Below are positions 1 to 8,878 of a stretch of DNA of 64,000 nucleotides, piece after piece. A program made the translations under genes and the position numbers. The notes under the pieces are model-generated. The model ran no database searches. It had not been told where the DNA came from and saw only the letters and a program-made list of their open reading frames with translations. The stretch's first letter is position 1. The number at the start of each line of letters is the position of its first letter. This DNA is from Acidobacteriota bacterium (lineage in GTDB: Bacteria > Acidobacteriota > Terriglobia > Acidiferrales > UBA7541), in the NCBI GenBank assembly GCA_003224055.1, contig QHYE01000013.1:1-64000 (forward strand), written 5' to 3'.

Positions 1-190
1 CTAGCGCCTCGCGCTCGCGCACACTTTTCGCGCTGCTGACGGTCTGGAACTTTGAGCCATCGATGGCAATCCACTCGCCCTTCACCAAGCCCCCCGAGCG
101 CGCCAATCGCACTAACTCCGCACCCGCAGCGGTCACTCCTTCGCGATGCATGCGCCGGAACTCGGCGATCGTCTTGTGGAAGGGGCGCAA
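1..190 (-). mobile_element. IS1182-type transposase fragment (internal part, runs off the left edge)
   Basis: The minus strand is open and encodes a stretch typical of the IS1182/DDE transposase family: an FHKTIAEFRR motif (family form close to DFKTIADFR), then GEWIAIDGSKF, which contains the first catalytic Asp of the DDE triad, and then SVREREAL at the edge. No start codon or N-terminal portion is present: at about position 190 the coding signal stops and an oppositely oriented transposase tail begins. The element is therefore a broken relic. The family call rests on motif recognition only, without a database search. Confidence 0.7.
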
Positions 191-286
191 ACGGAAATCA
201 GCCTGGCCGTCGTCGTTTACAATCTGAAAAGGATGCGGAACATTCTCGGTGGGCGCAAGTTAACGGCAGTCCTGCAAACCGCCTGA
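191..286 (+). mobile_element. IS1182-type transposase C-terminal tail, opposite orientation
   Basis: Plus-strand frame beginning at 191 encodes TEISLAVVVYNLKRMRNILG and ends with TGA at 284-286. The form LAVVVYNLKR-x-x-NILG is the usual C-terminus of IS1182-like transposases. It lies head to head against the minus-strand internal fragment with nothing between them, so the two pieces cannot belong to one intact copy. Inference: inversion or recombination between two oppositely oriented copies, followed by decay. Confidence 0.65.
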
Positions 287-345
287 AACCGTCCCCATCC
301 ACCGTCACGCGGCTACCGCGACGGTCCAGCTCCTCCAAAAGACAA

Positions 346-378
346 AAAGCGATGCTCCGGAACCCGGAACATCGCTTT
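346..378. terminator. Long hairpin downstream of the transposase relic
   Basis: Fifteen-base arms (346-360 and 364-378) form an inverted repeat with one mismatch around a 3-base loop (AAC). The arms begin with AAAGCGATG and close with CATCGCTTT, so on either strand the stem is followed by a few T/U residues. It lies between the transposase tail and the protease gene stop at 465, and may be the terminator carried by the insertion element or the convergent terminator of the protease gene. Confidence 0.5.
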
Positions 379-464
379 CATCTGCCTATCGCCTCTTGTT
401 TCGTAACAGTCTGCAAACTCGGGGCCTTTCCTGTCCGCTCACGAATGAATGCCAGCGAGCATTT

Positions 465-3400
465 CTATTGCGGCGCCACGGGGTACTTCGGCCGCTGCGG
501 AATGGGCTTGTAGTTCTTCAGCGCTTCCTTCGCCAACTCAATCGCCTTTTCGAGCTGCGGGTCATGGCCCCTGACGACGAGATCAGGCCGCTGCGGTACG
601 ACATAATCAGGATCGACGCCGTGCTGTTCGACGACCCACTCGCCGCCATTGTCCGTGCTCCAGAAACCAAACCCCGGTGCGGTAACAAAGCCGCCATCCC
701 GTAGCGGCTGAGAGTTGCCAATGCCGATCAATCCGCCCCAGGTGCGCGTGCCGACGATCGGTCCGATTTTCTCGCGCCGGAAAAACCACGGGAACGCGTC
801 GCCGCCGGAGCCTGCGAGCTCATTCACGATCATGATCTTCGGTCCATAAATCGCCACCGGAGGCCAGGGAACGTCCTTGGTGTCGCGGGGAGCTACCAAG
901 GCGAGAAGCTGGCGCTTGAGTTTTTCCGTATAAAAATCCGGAATCTGACCGCCCCGATTGTAGCGCTCGTCGATGATGATGCCGTCCTTGTCGAGCTGCG
1001 CGTTGAGCGCTTTGTCGAACTGGATGATTCCCTCGATCGAAGTATCCGGCACGTACATGTAGCCGATGCGCCCGCCGGTGGCTTCTTCGACTTTCTTGCA
1101 ATTCGCCGCAAACCAGTCGATATAGCGCGCGCCGGATTCATTGGCCACGGGCTTGACCACGATCTCCCACGCGCCGTCCGCCGAAGGCTTGCTGTTGATT
1201 TTCAGCGTCACGAGCTTGCCGGCGAGGTTCTGGAAGTAGTAGTAGACCTCTTGCGCCGATTTTGCTTCCTGTCCGTTTACGGCGATCAGATAGTCGCCGG
1301 ATTTTACCTTGATCCCCGGCTCGGTGAGCGGCGAGCGCGTCGCTTCGACCCAGTTCTCTCCCGGGTAAATTTTCGCGAAGCGATAGTAGCCGCCATCGGC
1401 TTCGAAATCGGCGCCCAGCATGCCGACGCTGATGCGCGCTTTCTTGGGGCTGTCGCCGCCGCCGACATAAGTGTGCGAAGTGCTCAGCTCGGCGATCAAC
1501 TCGCCGATGAGGTAGGTCAAATCGCTCCGGTGAGCGACCCAGGGAAGAAGCGCCTCGTAACGCGCACCAATCTTTTTCCAATCGTGGCCGGTCATCGCCG
1601 GATCCCAGTAAAAATCCCGCTCGATGCGCCAGGCCTCGCGGAAAGTCTGCTTCCATTCCTCGCGCGGATCGATTCTCACCTGCAGGCCGGAAAGATCGAG
1701 CTTGCCTTCCCCGACTTTTTTGCCGGGAGCGGCGTCGACCACGCCGAGCACCGCCCCGGCCTTGTAGAGGACCTTCTTGCCCTCTTTATCGAGAAAGTAG
1801 CCCTCAATACCTGAAAGAACTTCTTTGTCTTCGCGTTTCTCGAGGTCGTAAACGTGCAGCACGACCTTGGGCGCTCCGTCCTGCTCCGGACTGAACGACC
1901 GCGATTCTTGCGGCTGCGCAACGTAGAAGAGCTTGCCCTTCCGCGCGTCCAGGCTGCCGTAAATTCCCGAAGGGATCGGCAGGGGCGCCACGCGCGTCGC
2001 AATGCCGTTCAAATCGACCTGCACGGGCTTGGGAGGCTCTTCCTTCTTCTCCTCTTTCTTGGCTTCTTCTTTCTTCTGCTCGTCTTTCGACTTGGCATCA
2101 GCTTTCTTGTCGTCGCTCTTCTTGTCTTTTTCGTCTTTCTTATCCTTATCTTTATCTTTGTCGGCTTTTTCTTCGTCGCTTTCCGGCTTGAAGGGAGAAG
2201 CCTCGTCGGCTTTCAACGTCAATGCGAAGATGCCGTCGGTGCTGTAGTAGTTGAAGCGCTGGTCGAGCTGGCCAATGCTGGGGAAGAAGTAGCGCTGCGA
2301 GAAGAAGAAAAGATACTTGCCTTCGCGGTCGAAGACGGGATTCGTGTCGTTGTAAAAACCATCAGAGACCTTGGTCGTCTTTTTCTGATCGAGAGAATAG
2401 AGGAACAGTTGGCCGGCGCCGCGGCGGTCGGCTTTCGAGTAAGCGATCCACTGGCTGTCCGGTGCCCAACTGCCATCGGTGATGTCTCCGTAATCGCCTT
2501 GATCGACCTGGACGGGCCTTTTTTCTTCCGTTGAGATCCACCAGAGCCGGTGCATTTTGTCCCAATAAAGTAGTTTCTTGCTGTCGGGCGACCAGGTCGG
2601 CCCGTAGCGGTACATGCTGCCGTCCGTTGTGACGCGGATATCGTCGCCACCCATCTGCGGGCGCAAATAAACTTCGTATTCACCGATCTTGTCCGAGAGG
2701 TAAGCGATCCACTTGCCGTCCGGCGACCAGGCCGGATTCAGTTCGTGAACGCTGGAATTGTCCGTCGTGAGCGTGCGTACACTGCCGTGCTCCGCCGGTA
2801 CGGTGAAAATGTTGCCTCGAGCCTCTACAACGACGCGTGCTGCGGAAGGAGAAATTCCGTAACCGCCGATATTTTCGGCAACGCTTTTGAATTCCGGCCG
2901 CGCTTCGATATCTTCGGCGTGGACCTGGATGGGGATGTTGCTCGCTTTGCCGCTTGCCAGGTTGTATTCGTAAAGTACGCCGCCGTTTTCGTACACGATC
3001 GCGTCGGGACCGAGGCTGGGCCACTTGATGTCGTACTCTTTGTAATCCGTCAGCTTTTTCGTTTGCTTCGAGCCCAGGTCGTAGCTGTAGAGGTTCATCA
3101 CGCCGTCGCGGTCGCTGATGAAATAGACCGCGTTGCCGTGCCACATGGGGAAAAGATCCATGCCCTCTGTTTTCGGCAGCTCTTCATACGAATTGTTCTT
3201 CAAGTCGAAGATGGCGATGGGCAGGCTCCAGCCGCCGCGGTAGCGCTTCCAGGTGCGAAACTCCTGTGAGGTTTCGAGGTACGCGATCTTATTGCCGTCT
3301 GGCGAGAAACTCGTGAGGTCCGCGCGCGGCACTTGCAGCATTTTCGGCGTGCCGCCTTGCGGAGAAACTAGAAAGAGCTTGGTGTAGCGGCCCGGAGGCG

Positions 3401-3848
3401 CGCTGAAGCGGTCCGAGCGGAAGAGGATATTTTTGCCGTCGGGCGTCCAGCCAAGCACGATGTCATTCGACGGATGAAAGGTCAGACGCTTCGGCTCGCC
3501 GCCTTCGGCGGACATGACGTATACGTCCGGGTTGCCGTCGTACTCGCCCGTGAAGGCAATCCATTTTCCGTCCGGAGAGAATTTGGGAAAAACTTCGTCG
3601 CCCACATGGGAGGTCAGCCGTCGTGCCGCGCCGCCTTCGCGCGAGGAGATCCACAGGTCGCCCGCGTAGGCAAAGACCACCCTGTCCTTCGAGATATCGG
3701 CGAACCGCAGGAGCCGGGTGGGCCCTTCAGGCGCGCTGTCGGTCGCTGCGACTTTCGCCGGGGCTTTCGTTGGTATGGCCGCGAGGCAGGCCACGGCTGC
3801 CAGACTGAGCCACAACAAGACATTCAACCGCATGGGTATGGGCTTCAT
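465..3848 (-). CDS. Secreted tricorn-like S41 peptidase with beta-propeller
   Basis: A 1,127-residue exported protease of the tricorn/S41 (C-terminal processing peptidase) superfamily, predicted to degrade peptides in the periplasm. The start at 3848 is supported by AGGAG about 10 bases upstream and by a signal peptide (about residues 1-31); a longer frame to 4076 adds 76 residues without such support. Residues about 45-540 carry repeated SPDGKWIAF/SPDSKKLLY-type blades (WD40-like propeller). Residues about 553-607 are an extreme Lys/Asp/Glu linker. Then follow a tricorn core-like region, a PDZ domain (about 790-870) and the S41 domain with ELAGSGGDAF, placing the nucleophile at Ser1014. It is divergent from the sensor kinase at 4164. 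The function is confident, the substrate unknown. Confidence 0.93.
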   Translation of the reverse strand: MKPIPMRLNVLLWLSLAAVACLAAIPTKAPAKVAATDSAPEGPTRLLRFADISKDRVVFAYAGDLWISSREGGAARRLTSHVGDEVFPKFSPDGKWIAFTGEYDGNPDVYVMSAEGGEPKRLTFHPSNDIVLGWTPDGKNILFRSDRFSAPPGRYTKLFLVSPQGGTPKMLQVPRADLTSFSPDGNKIAYLETSQEFRTWKRYRGGWSLPIAIFDLKNNSYEELPKTEGMDLFPMWHGNAVYFISDRDGVMNLYSYDLGSKQTKKLTDYKEYDIKWPSLGPDAIVYENGGVLYEYNLASGKASNIPIQVHAEDIEARPEFKSVAENIGGYGISPSAARVVVEARGNIFTVPAEHGSVRTLTTDNSSVHELNPAWSPDGKWIAYLSDKIGEYEVYLRPQMGGDDIRVTTDGSMYRYGPTWSPDSKKLLYWDKMHRLWWISTEEKRPVQVDQGDYGDITDGSWAPDSQWIAYSKADRRGAGQLFLYSLDQKKTTKVSDGFYNDTNPVFDREGKYLFFFSQRYFFPSIGQLDQRFNYYSTDGIFALTLKADEASPFKPESDEEKADKDKDKDKKDEKDKKSDDKKADAKSKDEQKKEEAKKEEKKEEPPKPVQVDLNGIATRVAPLPIPSGIYGSLDARKGKLFYVAQPQESRSFSPEQDGAPKVVLHVYDLEKREDKEVLSGIEGYFLDKEGKKVLYKAGAVLGVVDAAPGKKVGEGKLDLSGLQVRIDPREEWKQTFREAWRIERDFYWDPAMTGHDWKKIGARYEALLPWVAHRSDLTYLIGELIAELSTSHTYVGGGDSPKKARISVGMLGADFEADGGYYRFAKIYPGENWVEATRSPLTEPGIKVKSGDYLIAVNGQEAKSAQEVYYYFQNLAGKLVTLKINSKPSADGAWEIVVKPVANESGARYIDWFAANCKKVEEATGGRIGYMYVPDTSIEGIIQFDKALNAQLDKDGIIIDERYNRGGQIPDFYTEKLKRQLLALVAPRDTKDVPWPPVAIYGPKIMIVNELAGSGGDAFPWFFRREKIGPIVGTRTWGGLIGIGNSQPLRDGGFVTAPGFGFWSTDNGGEWVVEQHGVDPDYVVPQRPDLVVRGHDPQLEKAIELAKEALKNYKPIPQRPKYPVAPQ

Positions 3849-4163
3849 TAACGTCGCTCCTGAAGGCTGAAATGGATGGAACCAGGGTCCCCGGCTTCTT
3901 AGATGGACGGCTGACACCATACGTTCGTTTCTAAGGAGATAGATACTTTCGGGGGTTCGAGAAAGTTCCGTGGCCCCGAAATGACTCGGCCGCATCGCTC
4001 TGGCAACGCCTGGATCGCCACCCAATTTCTGTTTTGCAGCCGTGATATCATCAACCCGTAACCCCGTGTACGCCAAGCTAAAATTGTCCGTACCAAGTCA
4101 TGTTCCGGAGCCCAGCGCGGAACTGCGCGGCAATTCGAACGCCGCCTCTCCCGGAGCCAAACC
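3849..4163. other. Divergent intergenic region
   Basis: 315 bases between the start codons of the S41 peptidase (minus) and the sensor kinase (plus). It must hold both promoters. I see no convincing -35/-10 pair, no sigma-54 -24/-12 element and no tandem repeat. A short imperfect dyad CTTTCGGGGG...GAGAAAG lies near 3943-3964. Confidence 0.4.
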
Positions 4164-6026
4164 ATGAGCTTCCGAGCAAAATTATTGCTGATCGTCCTGC
4201 TCACCATTTTTGCCTCCGTCACCGTCGTGGCGTATGGCGTGACTCACTACACCCAGGCTGCGTTCGAAGAGATGGACGCCGAACGCACCGAAGCGCTGGT
4301 GGCGCAATTCAACAAGGAGTTTGTGCAGCGCGGCGAGGAAATCGCCCGCCAGGTAGAGAACATCACCAATGCCGAAGTGACGCTCCGCATGGCCATAGAC
4401 CTGCAACGCTCGAACGCCGACCAATCTCTCTACGTTCGTGATGCCAACGGCGCCGCGCAGGATCACGGACTGGATTTTGTCGAATTCGTGAATACCGATG
4501 GAACGTTGATTTCTTCGGCGCAATACTCTGCGCGCGTCGGCTACAAGAATGACTGGCTCCCTTCGGCGACCAACTGGAACGAGTCCACTGCGTTCCTGAG
4601 GCGCGAAGAGTTGCCGACCGATGTGGCGCTTTCTCTCTCTGTCGTTCGAACGCAGCCCAATGTCCCCAAACCCTTTTACATCATCGGCGGGCGGCGGCTG
4701 GACAAGAAATTTCTGGAATCGCTCGTCTTGCCCGCCGGAATGCGCGCGCTCATCTACAGCAATCTCGAACCATCCTTTGTGCCTGGAGCGCTTATCGTGG
4801 CGAAAGGCGAAGTCGAACAGCCGGAGCGATTTGCTCCCTTGATAGAACAAATTCAGAAGCAGGCTCACCCGCTCGTTCGCACGTTCGAATGGACCAGGGA
4901 CCCCGCGGATGCGGAAACATTTCACGCCATCCCGCTCGCAGGCCGGAACAATGAGTTGCTTGGCGTTTTTCTAGTTGGCAGCTCGCGCAAAGAGCTCGTC
5001 CTGCTGACGGACAAAATTGTGAAGATTGCTGCCGCCGTCGGTGCGGGCGCTTTATTCATCGGACTGCTGATCGCGCTCTGGATTTCCGCGCGAATCACCA
5101 GGCCGGTCGAGGAACTTGCCGCGGCCGCGCGCGAAGTTGCCGGCGGAAGATGGAATACGCGCATCGACGTGCACGGACGTGATGAAATCGGCCAGCTTGC
5201 CGCAGCTTTCAATGAAATGACGCAGACGCTGGCGGCGCAGAAAGAAAGCTTGGTGCAAACCGAGCGCGTTGCCGCCTGGCGCGAACTGGCGCGACGGCTC
5301 GCGCATGAGCTGCGCAATCCGCTTTTCCCGATGCAGATCACCATCGAAAATCTGCAAAAGGCGAGGAAATTGGACGCGAAACAATTTCTGGAAGTCTTTC
5401 ACGAGTCCACGGCCACGCTGAAAGCGGAGCTTGCCAATCTCAATACCATTGTTAGCCGCTTCAGCGATTTCTCGAAGATGCCCGCGCCGCAATTTGTTCG
5501 CGTGAACGTGAATGAAGCTATTCGAAACGCCGTACGCCTGTTCGAACCGCAATTCAACGAAGTGGGCAAACCGACCATCACGCCGGAATTGTTTCTGACC
5601 GATCCTCTGCCCGAAATCGATGCAGATCCGGACCTCCTCCACCGTGCCTTTCAAAATCTGGTCTTGAATTCACTCGACGCCATGCCCGCCGGCGGAACGC
5701 TTACACTCAAAACCTCTGAGCACGAGGGTTGCGTTCGAATCGACGTGGCCGACACGGGTAAGGGCTTGACGCCTGAAGAATGTTCGCGCCTGTTCACGCC
5801 GTATTACACGACGAGACTTCAAGGCACAGGGCTGGGACTCGCCATCGTGCAGTCGGTGGTCAGCGATCATCACGGCAGCATTTCCGTCACGAGCCATGAA
5901 GGCCGCGGCACCGCGTTTCGAATCGAATTGCCGCAGCGCCAGGCTGGCGTCACAACGGCGCCGCGCGAACCGGCTCGCGAACCAAAGAGTAGTGCGCCCT
6001 CGACTATGGCCGCGGCTTCGGATTAG
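4164..6026 (+). CDS. HAMP sensor histidine kinase (NtrY-like)
   Basis: A 620-residue membrane sensor kinase. Transmembrane segments lie at about 7-29 and 285-307, enclosing a roughly 255-residue extracytoplasmic sensor region with no family I recognise. HAMP follows (about 305-360), then HisKA with LAHELRNPLF (phospho-accepting His381), then HATPase_c with an N box NLVLNSLDAM, DTGKGL and GTGLGLAIV. Start ATG has GGAG 8 bases upstream. The HELRNPL form and the sigma-54 regulator 21 bases downstream fit the NtrY/AtoS group, so the pair probably controls sigma-54 promoters. The signal cannot be told from sequence. Confidence 0.92.
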   Translation: MSFRAKLLLIVLLTIFASVTVVAYGVTHYTQAAFEEMDAERTEALVAQFNKEFVQRGEEIARQVENITNAEVTLRMAIDLQRSNADQSLYVRDANGAAQDHGLDFVEFVNTDGTLISSAQYSARVGYKNDWLPSATNWNESTAFLRREELPTDVALSLSVVRTQPNVPKPFYIIGGRRLDKKFLESLVLPAGMRALIYSNLEPSFVPGALIVAKGEVEQPERFAPLIEQIQKQAHPLVRTFEWTRDPADAETFHAIPLAGRNNELLGVFLVGSSRKELVLLTDKIVKIAAAVGAGALFIGLLIALWISARITRPVEELAAAAREVAGGRWNTRIDVHGRDEIGQLAAAFNEMTQTLAAQKESLVQTERVAAWRELARRLAHELRNPLFPMQITIENLQKARKLDAKQFLEVFHESTATLKAELANLNTIVSRFSDFSKMPAPQFVRVNVNEAIRNAVRLFEPQFNEVGKPTITPELFLTDPLPEIDADPDLLHRAFQNLVLNSLDAMPAGGTLTLKTSEHEGCVRIDVADTGKGLTPEECSRLFTPYYTTRLQGTGLGLAIVQSVVSDHHGSISVTSHEGRGTAFRIELPQRQAGVTTAPREPAREPKSSAPSTMAAASD

Positions 6027-6047
6027 CCCTTCGCAAAGGAACCACGC

Positions 6048-7439
6048 TTGCCGCGCAAAGCTCACCTCCTTCTTGTCGACGACGATCCGAACACGCTGGC
6101 TTCGCTTGCGCGCGCCTTCCGCCTCGCGGGACATGAAGCAACGGTCTGCGACAACGCGGCTCGCGCCGTTGAACTCATTCGAACGGAATCCTTTGACCTG
6201 ATTCTTTCCGATGTTGTGATGCCCGGCCGCAACGGGCTGGAGTTGCTGGAGGATTTGAAAAAGGCCGGCGTGAAAGCTCCGATCGTACTGATTTCAGGCC
6301 AGGCCAATATTGAAATGGCGGTGAAGGCCACCAAACTCGGCGCGCTGGATTTTCTGGAAAAACCGCTCTCGACAGACAAATTACTCGTCACCGTTGAAAA
6401 TGCTTTGCACCTCTCGCGGCTTGAAGAAGAAAACCGCGAGTTGCGTCACCGGTTGGGAAAGCATGAACTTGTGGGCTCCGGCCGAGCGATAAAAAAACTC
6501 ATCGCGCAAATTGAACGCGTAGCGGCGAGTGAAACGCGCGTTTGCATTCTTGGCGAGACCGGCACCGGCAAGGAACTCGTTGCGCGCGCCATCCATGAGA
6601 AATCGCCGCGCCACGAGCATCCATTCATCACGCTGAATTGCGCGGCTGTTCCCGCGGAATTGATCGAATCGGAACTCTTTGGCCACGAAAAGGGAGCGTT
6701 CACCGGCGCGGCCGTCAAGCGCGTAGGCAAATTCGAACAAGCTGAAGGCGGCACGCTGTTTCTCGATGAAATCGGCGACATGCCCGTGGCGATGCAGGCA
6801 AAGTTGCTCCGCGTATTGGAAGAAGGCGAAGTCGAGCGCGTCGGCGGTGACAAGCCCATCAAGGTGAACGTTCGCGTCGTTGTGGCAACTCATCGCAACT
6901 TAGAAGACTTGGTGAAACAAAATGCTTTTCGCCGCGATCTTTTTCACCGCGTTTATGTTTTTCCGCTGACGCTGCCGCCTCTGCGTGAACGCTCGGAGGA
7001 TTTTCCGGAATTGACATCGCATTTCGCGCGGCAGGTGGCCGCGCAGAACGGCTGGAAAGAAAATCTTTTTGCCGAAGATGCCATCGCCGAATTGCGAAAA
7101 TACGGCTGGCCGGGAAATGTGCGCGAATTGCGCAACGTTGTCGAGCGCCTCATTCTGCTTGCCGCGAACGAAAACATAACTGCTGCTGATGTTCGTTTGA
7201 TTCTTCCGACTTCGGATTCGGCGTCGAGCGGATCCGCGAGCTCCGCCGCCGGCGCAGCAACCGGCACGCTGGCGGAGCGTACCGAAGCGTTCGAACGGGA
7301 AGCGATGCTCGCGGAAATACGGCGCCACAATTTTCATATGACGAATGTGGCGCGGGCGCTGGGTTTAGAACGTAGCCACTTATATAAAAAGTGCCAGCAG
7401 TTGAGAATCGATCTGCAGTCACTGCGCAAACCGGATTAG
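6048..7439 (+). CDS. Sigma-54-dependent response regulator (NtrC family)
   Basis: A 463-residue regulator: receiver domain (about 5-117, phospho-acceptor Asp55 in ILSDVVMPG), AAA+ sigma-54 activation domain with Walker A GETGTGKE, the RNA-polymerase-contact loop GAFTGA (near residue 217) and Walker B GTLFLDEIGD, then a Fis-type helix-turn-helix at the C-terminus (NVARALGLERSHLYKK). The start is TTG, chosen because AAAGGA lies 8 bases upstream and no ATG is near. It is the partner of the kinase upstream (21-base gap). An intact GAFTGA loop indicates a true sigma-54 activator. Confidence 0.94.
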   Translation: MPRKAHLLLVDDDPNTLASLARAFRLAGHEATVCDNAARAVELIRTESFDLILSDVVMPGRNGLELLEDLKKAGVKAPIVLISGQANIEMAVKATKLGALDFLEKPLSTDKLLVTVENALHLSRLEEENRELRHRLGKHELVGSGRAIKKLIAQIERVAASETRVCILGETGTGKELVARAIHEKSPRHEHPFITLNCAAVPAELIESELFGHEKGAFTGAAVKRVGKFEQAEGGTLFLDEIGDMPVAMQAKLLRVLEEGEVERVGGDKPIKVNVRVVVATHRNLEDLVKQNAFRRDLFHRVYVFPLTLPPLRERSEDFPELTSHFARQVAAQNGWKENLFAEDAIAELRKYGWPGNVRELRNVVERLILLAANENITAADVRLILPTSDSASSGSASSAAGAATGTLAERTEAFEREAMLAEIRRHNFHMTNVARALGLERSHLYKKCQQLRIDLQSLRKPD

Positions 7440-7447
7440 GTTTGCGA

Positions 7448-7463
7448 CGCAAACTAGTTTGCG
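7448..7463. repeat. 16-bp perfect palindrome after the NtrC-type gene
   Basis: CGCAAACTAGTTTGCG, a perfect 8+8 palindrome 8 bases after the regulator stop; a second short palindrome CTCCGCGGAG follows at 7474-7483. There is no following T-run, so it is a poor intrinsic terminator. It may be a protein-binding site or a transcript end. Confidence 0.4.
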
Positions 7464-7556
7464 GCTCTCCCGTCTCCGCGGAGGGCTCCCCAAAAGTCAG
7501 CTAACCTACTTAATTTGTTTGAGTTACAGAAAACAAGGAGGCTTGTCCGATTTCGC

Positions 7557-7585
7557 TTGACAAATCGCGGATTGCAATATATGAT
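7557..7585 (+). promoter_or_regulatory. Near-consensus sigma-70 promoter of the XRE gene
   Basis: TTGACA at 7557-7562, a 17-base spacer, and TATGAT at 7580-7585: a perfect -35 and a -10 with one mismatch (TATAAT) at ideal spacing. Transcription would start near 7592, 23 bases before the ATG at 7615. The surrounding 40 bases are AT-rich in an otherwise GC-rich region. Confidence 0.8.
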
Positions 7586-7599
7586 TAGCATATTGCAAT
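7571..7599. promoter_or_regulatory. Operator-like inverted repeat over the -10 element
   Basis: Perfect 10-bp arms ATTGCAATAT (7571-7580) and ATATTGCAAT (7590-7599) around a 9-base spacer that contains most of the -10 hexamer and the likely start point. Binding of a dimeric repressor here would block RNA polymerase. The adjacent XRE gene makes autorepression the simplest reading (inference). Confidence 0.7.
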
Positions 7600-7614
7600 A
7601 TTCGAGAGGCGGCC

Positions 7615-8142
7615 ATGAAACTAGGCGACAAACTTCGCTCCCTCCGCGCCGTGGAAGGCTCGCTCCGGGGTCTGGGCCGTACGATGACCCAGCAGGAGCT
7701 GGCCGCCGCGATGAAGCGGGAGATTGGCCGTGGCTTGAGCCAGGCGTATCTCTCGCAGATCGAGAGCGGCGCGCGCCCGCACCTGACGCATACGACGCGG
7801 GAGCTACTGGCCCGGTTCTTCCGGGTGTATCCGGGGTTCCTGGTGGACGATCCGGAGGGATATACGCCGGAGTTGCAATCAGAATTGAGGGCGATCGACG
7901 CGAAGATCGATTCGTGGCTCTATGCAGGCGCCGAGCAATTCACGGCGGATCCGGAGCTGCAACGCGCACTGCTGGCCGTTGCCGAGGTGGAGGATTCACG
8001 CAAGGCCGTGCTGCTGCTGGCGGAGATTCTCCGCACACCAGGCCTGGCTGACCAGCTTGGAGAAGTTTTGAGTTCTGGGCAACAGCGCAGCGAGGGCCAA
8101 GAAGGGAACGGGCTTCCGCCGCCGGCGCCGCTGCAAAACTGA
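7615..8142 (+). CDS. XRE-family transcriptional regulator
   Basis: A 175-residue protein with an N-terminal Cro/CI-type helix-turn-helix (about residues 20-70: MTQQELAAAM, then LSQAYLSQIESGARP as the recognition helix), followed by a predicted helical region (about 90-150) with no recognised domain and a polar, disordered tail. Start ATG is preceded by AGAGGCGG. It stands under a strong promoter whose -10 is embedded in a perfect dyad, so it probably represses itself. The three membrane-associated genes that follow in the same direction (OB-fold protein, flotillin, PspA) are plausible further targets. Confidence 0.88.
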   Translation: MKLGDKLRSLRAVEGSLRGLGRTMTQQELAAAMKREIGRGLSQAYLSQIESGARPHLTHTTRELLARFFRVYPGFLVDDPEGYTPELQSELRAIDAKIDSWLYAGAEQFTADPELQRALLAVAEVEDSRKAVLLLAEILRTPGLADQLGEVLSSGQQRSEGQEGNGLPPPAPLQN

Positions 8143-8200
8143 GTTGTAGGGTCTGCGTCTCGAATTCCAGCTCGCGCACGGGGTGCGCTCGAGGTGTCCT

Positions 8201-8806
8201 ATGACCTGGACTGATTTTTATCTTCTCTGTTTCATCGTGGGCTTCACGCTCAGCGTGCTGTCTTTCCTTGGCGGTGCGGCTCACGTCCATCTGCCATTCA
8301 AATGGCACCTGCCGTTTCATGGGTGGCACCACGCCAGCGGGCTGGCCGGCCGTGGCATGTCCGGTCACGGAATGCCCCATGTTCGGGGCGGCCTCTCATG
8401 GTTCAACGCCATGACGATCATGACGTTTCTGGCCTGGTTTGGCGGAATTGGCTACATCCTCTCCACGCATTCACGACTGGTCGCGATTGCCGCATTGCTC
8501 ATCGCGGCTTCTGCCGGAATCTTTGCCGCAGGAGTGGTTTTCAAATTCATGGCAAAGATTGTGAAGGTGAGCGACGCCCACATGTTGGATTGGGATTACC
8601 GCATCGAGGGGACCGTCGGCACGGTCAGCTCGCCGATCCGCGAGAACGGCACGGGAGAAATGATTTTTGAGCAAAAGGGAGTGCGCAAAAGCGTCGGGGC
8701 GAGGAGCGAAGATGGCAACCCGCTTCCCAACGGCACGGAAGTGGCGATCACGCGCTACGAGAATGGAATCGCCTACCTGAAGAAATGGGAAGACTTCACG
8801 AAGTAG
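8201..8806 (+). CDS. Membrane protein with C-terminal NfeD/YqiJ-like OB fold
   Basis: A 201-residue inner-membrane protein. Hydrophobic segments at about 5-23, 68-86 and 92-116; a His/Gly-rich loop at about 30-62 (HVHLPFKWHLPFHGWHH); a C-terminal soluble domain from about 126 (RIEGTVGTVSSPI... GTEVAITRYENGIAYLKK) that resembles the OB fold of YqiJ/NfeD proteins. Start at 8201 has GAGGTG 5 bases upstream, preferred over an ATG 18 bases earlier. YqiJ/NfeD proteins are normally encoded beside a flotillin, as here. The His-rich loop might bind metal (inference). Confidence 0.82.
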   Translation: MTWTDFYLLCFIVGFTLSVLSFLGGAAHVHLPFKWHLPFHGWHHASGLAGRGMSGHGMPHVRGGLSWFNAMTIMTFLAWFGGIGYILSTHSRLVAIAALLIAASAGIFAAGVVFKFMAKIVKVSDAHMLDWDYRIEGTVGTVSSPIRENGTGEMIFEQKGVRKSVGARSEDGNPLPNGTEVAITRYENGIAYLKKWEDFTK

Positions 8807-8878
8807 CGGGCGGTAAAAGTTTCCCGGACTGATGAACGACGCAAACAGTCCGGAGCAGAGTGGAAAAGGGAGGTCTTT

